NCBI RefSeq assembly: GCF_004745955.1
Contig: NZ_SRLD01000011.1
Span: forward strand, 51,019 to 115,018
Source of the DNA: Hymenobacter elongatus
GTDB taxonomy: Bacteria; Bacteroidota; Bacteroidia; Cytophagales; Hymenobacteraceae
DNA length: 64,000 nucleotides
Reading direction: 5' to 3'
Part shown: positions 52,814 through 61,180 of the stretch, piece by piece
Layout: the number at the start of each line of letters is the position of its first letter
Position numbering within the stretch: the stretch's first letter is position 1
Position numbers and translations under genes: made by a program
The notes under the pieces: generated by a model
What the model was told of the DNA's origin: nothing
Databases searched by the model: none
The model's input: only the letters and a program-made list of their open reading frames with translations

Positions 52814-54535
52814 CTATTTTAAAACTTCTTTGAACTTATCGCTGGATAAAGCGCTACTAATTCCCAATATGTCTTGAGGTGATTTGCCGAAGTGTTGCTG
52901 AATATGTTGTTTTAATTTCCCCATAAGTTCTTTTCCAGGTGTTAGTATAGCTTTGTTTAGGCTGTATATGTTGTCGACGCACTCTTTAAGAGTTTTAATA
53001 TCTTGCTGCCCCTTCTTGTTAAGAGTTAATTCAGGTCTTTCTCTGAGAAGGAAATTAGACATTTTATTTTTTGTGAATTCTTCTAATTCTATGATTTTAC
53101 TCTGATATAAATCTTGTGCATCCTCACTGTTTATGCCATAAATACCTGCTATATGCTCAGCTGTGCAAAAATAATTTTCTATCTCTGATAATTCAGTGAT
53201 AAATAATTTAATTCCTTTTGCCTCACATGATTTTGTAAGTTTCAATAATTCGGTGTCGTTGTCAAGCTTTTGGTCTCTATCCAAGTGTATGATTACTTCA
53301 ACTGATGGAATTTGTTTTGCTACAAATCCTTTAAGAATCTTTGCTGATTCCACATTCTTGCATCCACCGTATGAGTGCAACACAAATTCATCTTCAGTCA
53401 AACCATTGGCAAGGGCAAACTTTTTAATGAAATTCTTTTTCTCCTCAATATTATCAACCTCATCCTCAGTAACTATTACGTACTTGAGATGCTTTTTTGA
53501 GAATAAATAATCAGCATCTGCTGCGCCAATGTCAAGCAGTATCTTGCCTTCCTTTACATCTGGCAAAGCATTTCCGTGATTAAAATGAAAGACCTTTGCC
53601 TTGCCTTCTAACGCTTCTAAGATGTATCTAGAGTGAGTAGAAAATACTACTCTTAAGTCAGAATTTGCTTCAGCTCGTTTTAGCAACTCGTTTGCTAAAA
53701 GCTTTTGCTTTGTTGGATGAATATGAGCATCAGGTTCATCAAGTAATATGATCCTGGGATTAAAGTATTCAATATATGCAAAGGCTTGTAGTGTTTGTAG
53801 TAGACCAGTCCCAACAGAGTCAATGGGAAGAGTATTGCCGTCATTTATAACATTGATTTCAATGAATTCGGATACATCTTGATTGAAAATAACTTTTACA
53901 GCGACATCAGAATAGACTTTATTTACCGATTCAATAAAACCACTCCATTTGGCTGCATCCAGTGATATATTAGATATTATATTTCTCAAATAGTTATTGC
54001 TATCCCCGCGTGTGGCTGATTTTTTGATGGCAATAGGTACCTCAAACTTCTCTTGAATAGGAATCCCTGCAATACCAGGTACATAAACACAAAATGGATT
54101 TTCAATGCTACTAAGGTCATCTCCAAGAGTTTTTCCTGTCATAATTGTTGTAAATCCTCCGTTCTTACCTTTTGATATTTCTATGCTAGCGGAGAGACTT
54201 CTATCATCAAAAGAAAAAGACATGCTTTTTCTAGTGCCTCTCGTTCGTGAGCCAGTTAACTTTTGCCCATGGTAAAGGTTTTCAATATACCGTGTTGGCG
54301 CATACAAAAAATCAGTTGAATCTAATGCTAATTTTTTCTCTAAGATATTTTTTGATTTATTTTTAGTCCAATTTGTTCGTTTAAGCAACAAAGTTTGACA
54401 ACCTGAAACAGCAAATTGAATTCCTTGAATGAAACTGCTTTTTCCTGAGTTGTTTGCGCCAATAAAAACATTGACCGGAGCTAGGTCAACTGTTGTATCA
54501 TCAATCTTTTTAAACTTTTTGATTGAAATCTTCAT
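52814..54535 (-). CDS. OLD-like ATP-dependent endonuclease (ABC ATPase plus TOPRIM)
   Basis: 573 residues, AT-rich. The ATPase domain has Walker A GANNSGKSS (26-34), a signature region VGTGLLQTLQAFAYIEYFNP, and Walker B IILLDEPDAHIHPTKQ with a D-loop and the H-switch FSTHSRYIL. The C-terminal third resembles a TOPRIM nuclease: a Glu in YVIVTEDEVDN and the D-x-D pair in IHLDRDQKLD. This plan is that of OLD/GajA-type defence nucleases. No UvrD-like GajB partner is adjacent. It converges on pnkp and has a sigma70-like promoter upstream. An upstream TTG at 54541 is the only alternative start. Confidence 0.82.
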   Translation of the reverse strand: MKISIKKFKKIDDTTVDLAPVNVFIGANNSGKSSFIQGIQFAVSGCQTLLLKRTNWTKNKSKNILEKKLALDSTDFLYAPTRYIENLYHGQKLTGSRTRGTRKSMSFSFDDRSLSASIEISKGKNGGFTTIMTGKTLGDDLSSIENPFCVYVPGIAGIPIQEKFEVPIAIKKSATRGDSNNYLRNIISNISLDAAKWSGFIESVNKVYSDVAVKVIFNQDVSEFIEINVINDGNTLPIDSVGTGLLQTLQAFAYIEYFNPRIILLDEPDAHIHPTKQKLLANELLKRAEANSDLRVVFSTHSRYILEALEGKAKVFHFNHGNALPDVKEGKILLDIGAADADYLFSKKHLKYVIVTEDEVDNIEEKKNFIKKFALANGLTEDEFVLHSYGGCKNVESAKILKGFVAKQIPSVEVIIHLDRDQKLDNDTELLKLTKSCEAKGIKLFITELSEIENYFCTAEHIAGIYGINSEDAQDLYQSKIIELEEFTKNKMSNFLLRERPELTLNKKGQQDIKTLKECVDNIYSLNKAILTPGKELMGKLKQHIQQHFGKSPQDILGISSALSSDKFKEVLK

Positions 54536-54556
54536 GTGCAAGTTATTTTATCAAGC

Positions 54557-54585
54557 ATTATACTTTGTGAGCAAATGTAAGACAA
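54557..54585 (-). promoter_or_regulatory. sigma70-like promoter of the OLD-like gene
   Basis: On the minus strand TTGTCT (54585-54580) and TATAAT (54562-54557) are separated by exactly 17 bases, 22 bases before the ATG. This is the proteobacterial consensus rather than the Bacteroidota TTTG/TAnnTTTG form, though the region is AT-rich and could match by chance. Confidence 0.45.
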
Positions 54586-54703
54586 GTAATGTAATAGCTA
54601 AGATGGATTGAAGAGACCAATCCAGCGTCGACCACTTCTTCTATGTCTTCCGTCTAGCTCGCGAATCTATTGCCGCTATCTATGATTACAAAATCTGGCG
54701 CTG

Positions 54704-55033
54704 TTACACAACTTGCTGCGTCTGATTCATCAGCTCCACACTGAAATTCACCTTCGCATTGAGCGCCTTGAACACCTTCATCACCGTGTCAAAACGCGCA
54801 TCGGTCAGGTTGTTTTCCAGCTTGGAAATCTGGGCTTTCTGCACGCCCACTAGCTCCCCGAGCTGCTGCTGGGTCAGGTGGCGTTGCAGGCGGGCTTCTT
54901 TGATGGCTTTGCCGAGCAGGTCGAGGCGTAGCTCCTCCTCGAAGGCCTCGCGCTTGGGGGTGCCGATGGGGCCAATGTGCTCGTTCACGACTTCGTCCAG
55001 GGAATAAAACTGCAGCTGCTCGTCGGTTTTCAT
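54704..55033 (-). CDS. XRE-family antitoxin
   Basis: 109 residues. An acidic N-terminus (DEQLQFYSLDEVVNEHIGPIGTPKREAFEEELRL) is followed by a helix-turn-helix, ARLQRHLTQQQLGELVGVQKAQISKLENNLTDARFDTVMKVFKAL, a textbook HTH_3/XRE domain. It follows the toxin gene by 2 bases, the HigB-HigA order. It should neutralise the toxin and repress the pair's promoter. Confidence 0.9.
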   Translation of the reverse strand: MKTDEQLQFYSLDEVVNEHIGPIGTPKREAFEEELRLDLLGKAIKEARLQRHLTQQQLGELVGVQKAQISKLENNLTDARFDTVMKVFKALNAKVNFSVELMNQTQQVV

Positions 55034-55035
55034 GG

Positions 55036-55377
55036 CTATTTGGTTTTCTGTTCGAAGTAGATTCTGCGGATTCTTTCGGCTTTGTCCAGGTCCGCCTGGG
55101 GCGTTTTACCGGTTTTTTTGATGATGCCGTGCGTGGTCAGCACCAGCGTATCAACCGGACCCGACTTGTCCCAAAAGGCAAAAATCCGGTAGTGGGTTTT
55201 GTTGAATAAGGTTCTGAATTCCCATATCCCATCGGTTAGCTTTTTGAACAGCTCCTGGTCATTTATCACTTGGGCCTTGCGGATGTTGTAGAGAATCTTG
55301 TCGCGGGTCTTTTCATCCAAACCTCCGATAAACTCCCGTACTTCGCCGGAGAGCTGAACCTGGAATTTCTCTTTCAT
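55036..55377 (-). CDS. RelE/ParE-superfamily toxin (HigB or Gp49-like)
   Basis: 113 residues with the RelE-fold plan: EVREFIGGLDEKTRDKILYN, LFKKLTDGIWEFRTLFNKTHYRIFAFWDKSGPVDTLVLTTHGIIKKTGKTP, and a closing basic helix (DLDKAERIRRIYF). The L-x-(D/G)-G-x-W-E-x-R and R-x-x-Y/F blocks fit PF05973-type mRNA interferases acting at the ribosome. The gene precedes its antitoxin and is divergent from the nucleotidyltransferase at 55423, separated by 45 bases. Confidence 0.88.
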   Translation of the reverse strand: MKEKFQVQLSGEVREFIGGLDEKTRDKILYNIRKAQVINDQELFKKLTDGIWEFRTLFNKTHYRIFAFWDKSGPVDTLVLTTHGIIKKTGKTPQADLDKAERIRRIYFEQKTK

Positions 55378-55422
55378 GGGTACCCTTTCAGCGAAGATAA
55401 GGTTTCCTGTTTAAGAAACTCC

Positions 55423-56193
55423 ATGCTCTCCCGCATCCAGACCGCCCTCACCAACCTCGAAGCCACCCACAACATCCGCATCCTCTACGCCTGCGAGTCG
55501 GGCAGCCGGGCCTGGGGCTTTCCCTCCCCGGATTCGGATTACGACGTGCGCTTCATCTACTGCCACCCGGCAGCGTGGTACCTCACGCTGGACGAGGGGC
55601 GCGACACGCTGGACTTCCCGGTCGACGACGAGCTGGATCTGGCGGGCTGGGAGCTGCGTAAGGCCCTACGGCTGTTGCGCGGCTCCAATGCCGCGCTGTT
55701 TGAGTGGCTCCAGTCGCCGGTGATTTACCACGAGGCGCTGGATTTCCGGGCCCGCCTGGCGCCGCTGCTCCCGTCCCTGTTCAACCTCAAAGCCGGTCTG
55801 CACCATTACCTGGGCCAGCTGCGGCGGGGTGTGGAAGAAGACCTGGTGGGCGAGGAAGTCCGGCTGAAGCGGCTGTTCTACGCCTTGCGCTCGGCGCTGG
55901 CAGCCCGCTGGATTCGGGAGCGGCAGACCATGCCTCCCATGGAGTTTGCGCCGCTGCGGGTGTTGCTGCCAACCGCCTTGGAAGCAGATGTAACGGAGCT
56001 ATTGCGGCAGAAGGCCAGTGCCAACGAGAAAACCGTAATGGCCCAGCCCGCGACACTGCTGGCATTCCTTCGCGAGGAATTCGCGGCGGGCCAGGCGGCG
56101 CGGAATGACTTGTCCATAACCCGGGTTGGTAGCGCAGCCGACGAGTTGGGAGTAGCATTTCGGACCCTGCTGAGAGAGTCATTTGCAGTCTGA
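55423..56193 (+). CDS. RlaP-like nucleotidyltransferase (DNA polymerase beta superfamily)
   Basis: 256 residues from the ATG at 55423. The catalytic site is CESGSRAWGFPSPDSDYDVRFIYCHP, the G-S-R-(A)-(W/Y)-G-x6-D-x-D of PF10127, followed by VDDELDLAGWELRKALRLLRGSNAALFEWLQSPVIY. Helical C-terminal parts (LKAGLHHYLGQLR, KRLFYALRSALAARWI) match. RlaP proteins are predicted RNA-repair polymerases that add or process nucleotides at tRNA ends and often accompany RNA ligases. This is one of two paralogues near hen1/pnkp. The open frame upstream to 55270 overlaps the toxin gene and was excluded. Confidence 0.87.
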   Translation: MLSRIQTALTNLEATHNIRILYACESGSRAWGFPSPDSDYDVRFIYCHPAAWYLTLDEGRDTLDFPVDDELDLAGWELRKALRLLRGSNAALFEWLQSPVIYHEALDFRARLAPLLPSLFNLKAGLHHYLGQLRRGVEEDLVGEEVRLKRLFYALRSALAARWIRERQTMPPMEFAPLRVLLPTALEADVTELLRQKASANEKTVMAQPATLLAFLREEFAAGQAARNDLSITRVGSAADELGVAFRTLLRESFAV

Positions 56194-56243
56194 TAAGTTG
56201 GTTGAACTGCTGTTACGCGGGGTAACCCTGAAACCCTGTTTGA

Positions 56244-56398
56244 GGAGCTGGAAGCTAGGAATCAGGAGTTAGGAGCTAGAATACGAGCCGGTTGCCGAGG
56301 TAAGGCGCGTCGGCCCTGGCACCCGTTTCGTTCCTTCCTCTTTTCACCCCTGCTCCCTCAACTCCTGGCTTCTAACTCCTGACTCCTAGCTTCTCACC
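56244..56398. repeat. inverted repeat of the GAAGCTAGGAxTCAGGAGTT type
   Basis: Left arm GAAGCTAGGAATCAGGAGTT (about 56250) and the complement of the right arm, GAAGCTAGGAGTCAGGAGTT (about 56396), are nearly identical over 20 bases and extend further imperfectly. No coding. This lies in the 500-base gap between the two RlaP-like genes, which otherwise holds only the repeat at 56463. Confidence 0.7.
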
Positions 56399-56462
56399 GC
56401 CAGCAACCCACCTCACCCTGCGTAACATCAGGTTTGAATTAAAATCCCAGGCGGCTGAACCG

Positions 56463-56552
56463 GTGTAGAGACGCATACTTGCGTCTCAATCGTTGCTGAC
56501 GTTACAACGGGTAGCGTTCAACGACGAAACGCACGCAGGCGTCTCTACACCA
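56463..56552. repeat. GTAGAGACGCA inverted repeat, copy 1
   Basis: Arms of about 24 bases: TGTAGAGACGCATACTTGCG on the left and a complement ending GCGTCTCTACA on the right, with a 45-base loop. A second copy is at 63706-63797. Confidence 0.75.
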
Positions 56553-56695
56553 TTCTGATCAGTTTTGGGCTAACTCAAACCGCTTCTAAAGCTACCCGGT
56601 GCGCTACGGCGGTAATGAGCTAAACAGGTTTGCGGTGCTGGCCGGTAGCTCCTCCACCTGCTATTGGCACTCCTTCCAACAGCTACCTTTACCCT

Positions 56696-57775
56696 ATGAC
56701 CATTGCCGATCTGCGCCAGCAGAACCTCATCCTCTTCGAAGCCATCAGCGGCAGCCGCGCCTACGGTACTAACCTACCCCATTCTGACACCGATCTGAAA
56801 GGCGTATTCATTCTGCCGGAGCAGCAGTTCTTTGGCCTCGACTACGTACCGCAAGTGGCCAATGAAACCAACGACGAGGTGTTTTATGAGCTGCGCCGCT
56901 TCGTGGAACTGCTGCTCAAAAACAACCCCACGGTGCTGGAACTGCTGGGCACGCCGGACGACTGCGTAGTGTACCAACACCCCCTGTTTGCCCAGTTTCA
57001 GGCGCGGGATTTCCTCTCCAGGCTCTGCCGCCAAAGCTTTGCCGAGTACGCCGTGGCGCAAATCCGCAAAGCCAAGGGGTTGAACAAGAAAATTAACCAC
57101 CCCGAGCCGCCGGCCCGTAAATCGGTGCTGGACTTCTGCTACGTCACCGTGGGCGCCGGGGCCCAGCCCGTAGCTACCTGGCTGGCCCGCAAAGGGTACG
57201 AAGCCGCGCAGTGCGGCCTGGCGAACGTGCCCCACCTTACGGACCTGTACGCCTTGTTCGTGGACGCTACGCCCGAACGCCGCCACGGCTACCGCGGCCT
57301 GGTGCGCGACCCGGATACCTCCCAGGAAGTCCTGCTGTCGGCCGTACCGAAAGGAGAAGCGCCCCTCGCCTACCTGTCCTTCAACCGCAACGGCTACAGC
57401 ACCTACTGCCGCGTTTTCCGGGAGTACCACGACTGGGTGGCGAAGCGCAACGCCGAGCGGTATCAGAACACCGTGCAACACGGCAAAAACTACGACGCCA
57501 AAAATATGCTACACGTGTTCCGACTGCTGCAGATGGCCGGCGAAATTGCCGAGACCGGGCAGCTGAACGTGCGCCGCCCCAATCGGGAGTTTCTGTTGCA
57601 AATCCGCTGCGGGGAGTTTGAGTATGATGACCTGGTTGCCAATGCTGAGCAGCTGGTAACGCAGGTCGAAGCGGCCTTTGCTACGTCGACCCTTCCCGCC
57701 GCCCCTGATAAAGAAGCGGCCGAGCAGCTGCTGATACAGCTGCGGCAGGCCTTTTATGAGGAGCGTTCGGTGTGA
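56696..57775 (+). CDS. RlaP-like nucleotidyltransferase, second paralogue
   Basis: 359 residues from the ATG at 56696. The active site is EAISGSRAYGTNLPHSDTDLKGVFILP (G-S-R-x-Y-G and D-x-D), then NDEVFYELRRFVELLLKNNPTVLELLGTP and KAKGLNKKINHPEP, conserved in the longer PF10127 proteins. The helical rest (YSTYCRVFREYHDWVAKRNAERYQ, NMLHVFRLLQMAGEIAE) completes the family. It is about 100 residues longer than the first paralogue and only distantly similar to it, so the two probably have different substrates. It is the last gene of the RNA-repair island. Confidence 0.88.
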   Translation: MTIADLRQQNLILFEAISGSRAYGTNLPHSDTDLKGVFILPEQQFFGLDYVPQVANETNDEVFYELRRFVELLLKNNPTVLELLGTPDDCVVYQHPLFAQFQARDFLSRLCRQSFAEYAVAQIRKAKGLNKKINHPEPPARKSVLDFCYVTVGAGAQPVATWLARKGYEAAQCGLANVPHLTDLYALFVDATPERRHGYRGLVRDPDTSQEVLLSAVPKGEAPLAYLSFNRNGYSTYCRVFREYHDWVAKRNAERYQNTVQHGKNYDAKNMLHVFRLLQMAGEIAETGQLNVRRPNREFLLQIRCGEFEYDDLVANAEQLVTQVEAAFATSTLPAAPDKEAAEQLLIQLRQAFYEERSV

Positions 57776-58048
57776 ACTACCCCGGCAGTGAGGTGGTCTG
57801 AAACTCAACTTCAATCCATGTCCCGATTCTGTTTGCCTTAGCTAAACCACCTCAGAGTGTAACACTAGCGGCTGCAAGCTCGATATCGGTGCCCTTCAAC
57901 TGCATCATGCGTATCAAACCCTGCTGGGTCAGTACATGATACCCCAGCACCTGATAGCCCCCATGAAAACTACAGCTGCCAGCGTATTTCAGCAGTTGAA
58001 CCAAGAGGAGTTCAGGAACGGAAAGCTGTAGAGACTGAGTTCCTGCGG

Positions 58049-58440
58049 ATGCAGCAAAAGCCAGAGAGGATGCAGGGGCGCTACGCTAATGAGGAGCTCG
58101 GCCGCGCTACTTACGATAAGTTCAGCAGCAAAACCGCAGTAGAGGAGCTGCAGCCATTGCAGGCTCGCTACGCTGGTCTGGCAACAAACTTATCGAACCT
58201 CGAAACTTACACTGATTACGCGGTTGAGATGGCAGCTAACTTGTACACTGTGTGGGAGAAAGCCAATTTGCCTACCCGTCAAAAACTCCAGAACATGATC
58301 CATACCAACGGCCTTGCCTTCGCTCCCGAAATCGGGCTTTATCGAACCGGCAGAATCAACGTCATTTTCGACTCAATCTCCTCACTATCAAACGATAATA
58401 ATAACAAAAAAACCGGATCCAACACCGCAAAAAGTGTTAA
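58049..58440 (+). pseudogene. serine recombinase, C-terminal remnant beside a tRNA gene
   Basis: From about 58049 the plus strand reads YAGLATNLSNLETYTDYAVE, MAANLYTVWEKANLPTRQKL and LAFAPEIGLYRTGRINVIFD. This matches the coiled-coil and tail of large serine recombinases of Bacteroidota elements. No catalytic N-domain or zinc ribbon is found upstream. The natural stop is lost, and the frame runs on through the tRNA terminator into the tRNA gene. It probably marks the end of an old integrative element. Confidence 0.72.
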
Positions 58441-58449
58441 ATCCGGTTT
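58405..58449 (-). terminator. tRNA transcript terminator
   Basis: On the minus strand, just after the tRNA CCA, a stem AAACCGGAT / ATCCGGTTT with an inner AACAC/GTGTT pair is followed by a T-run (58406-58412). Confidence 0.75.
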
Positions 58450-58451
58450 GG

Positions 58452-58525
58452 TGGGCCCAACTGGAATCGAACCAGTGACCTGCTGATTATGAGTCAGCTG
58501 CTCTAACCGATTGAGCTATAGGCCC
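58452..58525 (-). tRNA. tRNA with CAU anticodon (Met or lysidine-type Ile2)
   Basis: A full cloverleaf is present. Acceptor stem GGGCCTA pairs with TGGGCCC, the D-arm is GCTCAATCGGTTAGAGC, the anticodon arm CTGACTCATAATCAG has anticodon CAT, and the T-arm is ACTGGTTCGATTCCAGT. Discriminator A and an encoded CCA (58449-58451) follow. The loop context GACTCATAATC is the one seen in lysidine-modified Ile2 tRNAs as well as in some elongator Met tRNAs, so the charged amino acid is not settled. The first acceptor base pairs, so this is not an initiator tRNA. Confidence 0.93.
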
Positions 58526-58657
58526 CGCTAAAACCTGCTTTCGTAGGTTTCGGCAGCGCAAACTTCGAAGTTTGCGGCCGGATTTCCAATTCTTAAATGC
58601 GAGAAGAGGCTCATCGGCTATACTTGCGCCTTGGTTCCGCCTCACTCCCTTCGTTCT

Positions 58658-59311
58658 ATGCCTGGTAAAAAGCCACACCTGCTCTTCGATTTCGGGGGCG
58701 TCCTGATCAATATCAACTACCAGCTGACGATGGAGGCAATGCGGGCCCTGAGCCGGGCCGGCAGCACGATTGAGTTCAGCCAGCAAAGCCAGGCAGAGTT
58801 GTTCGACCTGCTCGAAACCGGCCGGCTGACGCCCCAGGAGTTCCGGGCGGGCCTGCGCCGGCACTACGAGCTGGAAGCGACCGATGAAGCCCTGGACGCA
58901 GCCTGGAATGCCATGCTGCTCGACGTGCCGGCTGAGCGGCTGGCCTACATTGCCGAGCTGCGCGCGCAAGGCCACCAAACCGCGCTGCTCAGCAATACCA
59001 ACCAGATTCATATTACGGCCATCAATGAGCAGCTCAAAACCCAGTACGGCTTCGCGCACGGTATTGCCGACTGCCTGGACCGCGTGTTTTATTCCCAGGA
59101 AGTAGGCTGGCGCAAGCCGGGCACCGAAATATTCGCGCATGCCCTGCACGAAATGAACTGGAAAGCACCCGAAACTCTTTTCATCGAGGACAGTTTTCAG
59201 CATATCGAAACGGCCCGGCGGCTGGGCATCCATACGCTGTTTCTGGCCCCGCCTCTCACCCTCACCGACGCCCTTCCCGCTGCCATCCGTGCCTTCTCTG
59301 CCTCTACCTGA
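58658..59311 (+). CDS. HAD-superfamily phosphatase (YihX-like)
   Basis: 217 residues from the ATG at 58658. Motif I is LLFDFGGVLININ: the nucleophile Asp is present, but the second Asp of D-x-D is Gly, as in the YihX/epoxide-hydrolase-like subgroup. Motif II is TALLSNTNQIH, and motif III/IV is QEVGWRKPGTEIF with TLFIEDSFQHIETARRLG. The cap (residues about 20-85) is helical. It would hydrolyse small phosphate esters such as sugar phosphates. Its 3' end overlaps the start of the M50 protease gene, so the two are cotranscribed. Confidence 0.88.
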   Translation: MPGKKPHLLFDFGGVLININYQLTMEAMRALSRAGSTIEFSQQSQAELFDLLETGRLTPQEFRAGLRRHYELEATDEALDAAWNAMLLDVPAERLAYIAELRAQGHQTALLSNTNQIHITAINEQLKTQYGFAHGIADCLDRVFYSQEVGWRKPGTEIFAHALHEMNWKAPETLFIEDSFQHIETARRLGIHTLFLAPPLTLTDALPAAIRAFSAST

Positions 59312-60503
59312 CGCGCCCGAAGCTGTTTCCGACCTTGCGTTTGACCGCTACGAGCGGCCCGAGCCGCCCCGCTGGCGGGTGTATGCGCTGCATCTGCTAC
59401 TGTTCCTTATCACGCTGAGCACCACTACCCTGGCAGGCGCGGAGTGGATAACCGGGCGGGATTTCTTCGTCAGGACCAATGCCTTTGGCCAGGAGGTGTT
59501 CCGGCTCACCGGCTGGTTCAGCCAGGCAGAAATAGTGCAGGGCCTGTGGTTTTCGCTGCCCTTCCTGGGCGTGCTGACGGTGCACGAGTTCGGGCACTAC
59601 TTCACGGCGCGCTACTACCGGGTGCGGGCTACGCTGCCCTACTACATTCCGTTTTTCACCGGCTACTTTCATACCATCGGCACGTTTGGGGCGGTTATCC
59701 GCATCAAGGACCGGATATTCTCCCGCAAAGAGTTTTTTGATATCGGGCTGGCCGGGCCGCTGGCGGGCTTTGTGGTGGCGGTGCCGGTCCTGATTTACGG
59801 CTTCACCCACTTGCCGCCCCTGGAGTATGTGTTCCAGATTCACCCGGAATACCGCGTTTACGGAGCTGAGTATGCCCGCTATGTCTACCAGAACGCGGAA
59901 GGCATGACCCTGAACCATCCGCTGCTCTACTCGCTGCTGGAGCACTGGTTTGCCGACCCCACCCGCCTGCCCCACCCCAATGAGCTGGCGCATTACCCCG
60001 TGTTGCTGGCCGGTTCGCTGGCCCTGTTTTTTACGGCGCTCAACCTGCTGCCCATCGGCCAGCTCGATGGCGGCCACATTCTCTACGGTCTGCTCGGGTT
60101 TCAGCGCTTCAACCGGCTGTCGGTCGTGTTTTTCGTGGGCTTTATTTTCTACGCCGGGCTGGGCTTGTTTTCGGTGCAAAGCTCCTGGGAAACCTGGCTG
60201 TATGGCGGGGTGCCGTACGTGCTGTACCTATTTATCGTGTTTCGGCGGGTGCTGCCCACGCCCCGCCGCACGGTGCTGCTGCTGCTGGGTGTGCTGGCGG
60301 CGCAGCTGGCGCTTACGCTGGCCGTGCCGGGCATCGAGGGCAATCCGGGGTGGCTGGTATTTGGGCTGCTGCTGGGCCGCTTCATGGGAATTTTTCATCC
60401 TCCGGCTCCCGACGAGCGGCCATTAAGTTTGGGCCGCAAAGTGCTGGGCTGGGTGATGCTCGCTATTTTTGTGCTCTGCTTTTCTCCTTCGCCCTTCGGG
60501 TAA
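59289..60503 (+). CDS. site-2 protease family (M50) membrane metalloprotease
   Basis: 404 residues starting at a GTG (59289), overlapping the HAD gene by 23 bases. The zinc motif is VLTVHEFGHYFTARYY (H-E-x2-H), with the second motif ALNLLPIGQLDGGHILYGLLG (N-x-x-P-x-x-x-L-D-G-G). About eight helices are visible. This shorter form without PDZ domains is like the plant EGY or cyanobacterial and Bacteroidota S2P homologues. It would cleave substrates within the membrane. It heads a run with two small membrane-anchored proteins. Confidence 0.9.
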   Translation: MPSLPLPDAPEAVSDLAFDRYERPEPPRWRVYALHLLLFLITLSTTTLAGAEWITGRDFFVRTNAFGQEVFRLTGWFSQAEIVQGLWFSLPFLGVLTVHEFGHYFTARYYRVRATLPYYIPFFTGYFHTIGTFGAVIRIKDRIFSRKEFFDIGLAGPLAGFVVAVPVLIYGFTHLPPLEYVFQIHPEYRVYGAEYARYVYQNAEGMTLNHPLLYSLLEHWFADPTRLPHPNELAHYPVLLAGSLALFFTALNLLPIGQLDGGHILYGLLGFQRFNRLSVVFFVGFIFYAGLGLFSVQSSWETWLYGGVPYVLYLFIVFRRVLPTPRRTVLLLLGVLAAQLALTLAVPGIEGNPGWLVFGLLLGRFMGIFHPPAPDERPLSLGRKVLGWVMLAIFVLCFSPSPFG

Positions 60504-60537
60504 GTTTTTAGCCCGGCCCCGGCCGGAGTATATCCCT

Positions 60538-61173
60538 ATGTTTTTCGAACAACGTCAGCTTACGCGCGTTACGCAGCTGGCTCTGCGCCCCCACGGCTTG
60601 TATGTGTGCGAGCGTACCCGCCAGGGCAAAACTATCGTCGAATTTGAGATGCCCTACGAGGAAGTGCTGCCCATACGCGTGGAGCGCACCACCTCCACGC
60701 CCCAGCTGCGGTGGCTGCCCTTCGCCCTGTTCTGGGTTGTATCGTCCTATCTCCAGCGCTCGGCCCGCCTGGCCGACGGATTATCGACCACCGAATGGCT
60801 GGTTGCTTTTGGCGTTGGGCTGGTGCTCATCGGAGGCTATCTGTATGGGCAAAACAACTGGTGGCGGCACTTTACCCTAGGCACCGCCCGCGCCAGCATT
60901 CACTTGGCCGACCGCACCCAGGAGCGCACTGAGCTAAATACCTTCGTCGAAGCCCTCGACCAACGCTGCAAATCCTACCTGCGCGAGCATTACGCGGCCA
61001 TCAACCCGCTGGGCATCATCGAGCCCCAGTTGCAGCGGCTGCACTGGCTGCGCCACCTGAATGTCGTATCCGAGTCGGAGGCCCGGGCCCTGGCTACCCG
61101 CCTCACGGGCCAGGTGCCCACCGCGCCGCTCGTCAGCATGGGCCAGATTCTGGAAACGCCTTACGTGAACTAG
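60538..61173 (+). CDS. hypothetical membrane protein (pair with 61181-61861)
   Basis: 211 residues from the ATG at 60538. A beta-rich opening (RVTQLALRPHGLYVCERTRQ, VEFEMPYEEVLPIRVER) resembles a PH-like fold. Two membrane helices follow (LPFALFWVVSSYLQ and WLVAFGVGLVLIGGYLY), then a soluble C-terminus (FVEALDQRCKSYLREHYAAI, LQRLHWLRHLNVVSESEARAL). The family is unknown to me. It lies 34 bases after the M50 gene. The next gene encodes a paralogue with the same architecture. Confidence 0.7.
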   Translation: MFFEQRQLTRVTQLALRPHGLYVCERTRQGKTIVEFEMPYEEVLPIRVERTTSTPQLRWLPFALFWVVSSYLQRSARLADGLSTTEWLVAFGVGLVLIGGYLYGQNNWWRHFTLGTARASIHLADRTQERTELNTFVEALDQRCKSYLREHYAAINPLGIIEPQLQRLHWLRHLNVVSESEARALATRLTGQVPTAPLVSMGQILETPYVN

Positions 61174-61180
61174 CACATCT

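Noticed and set aside
52814..54535. A Gabija, Septu or retron system
   Set aside because: The OLD-like ATPase/TOPRIM protein would fit the first component, but no helicase (GajB), HNH nuclease (PtuB) or reverse transcriptase lies next to it.
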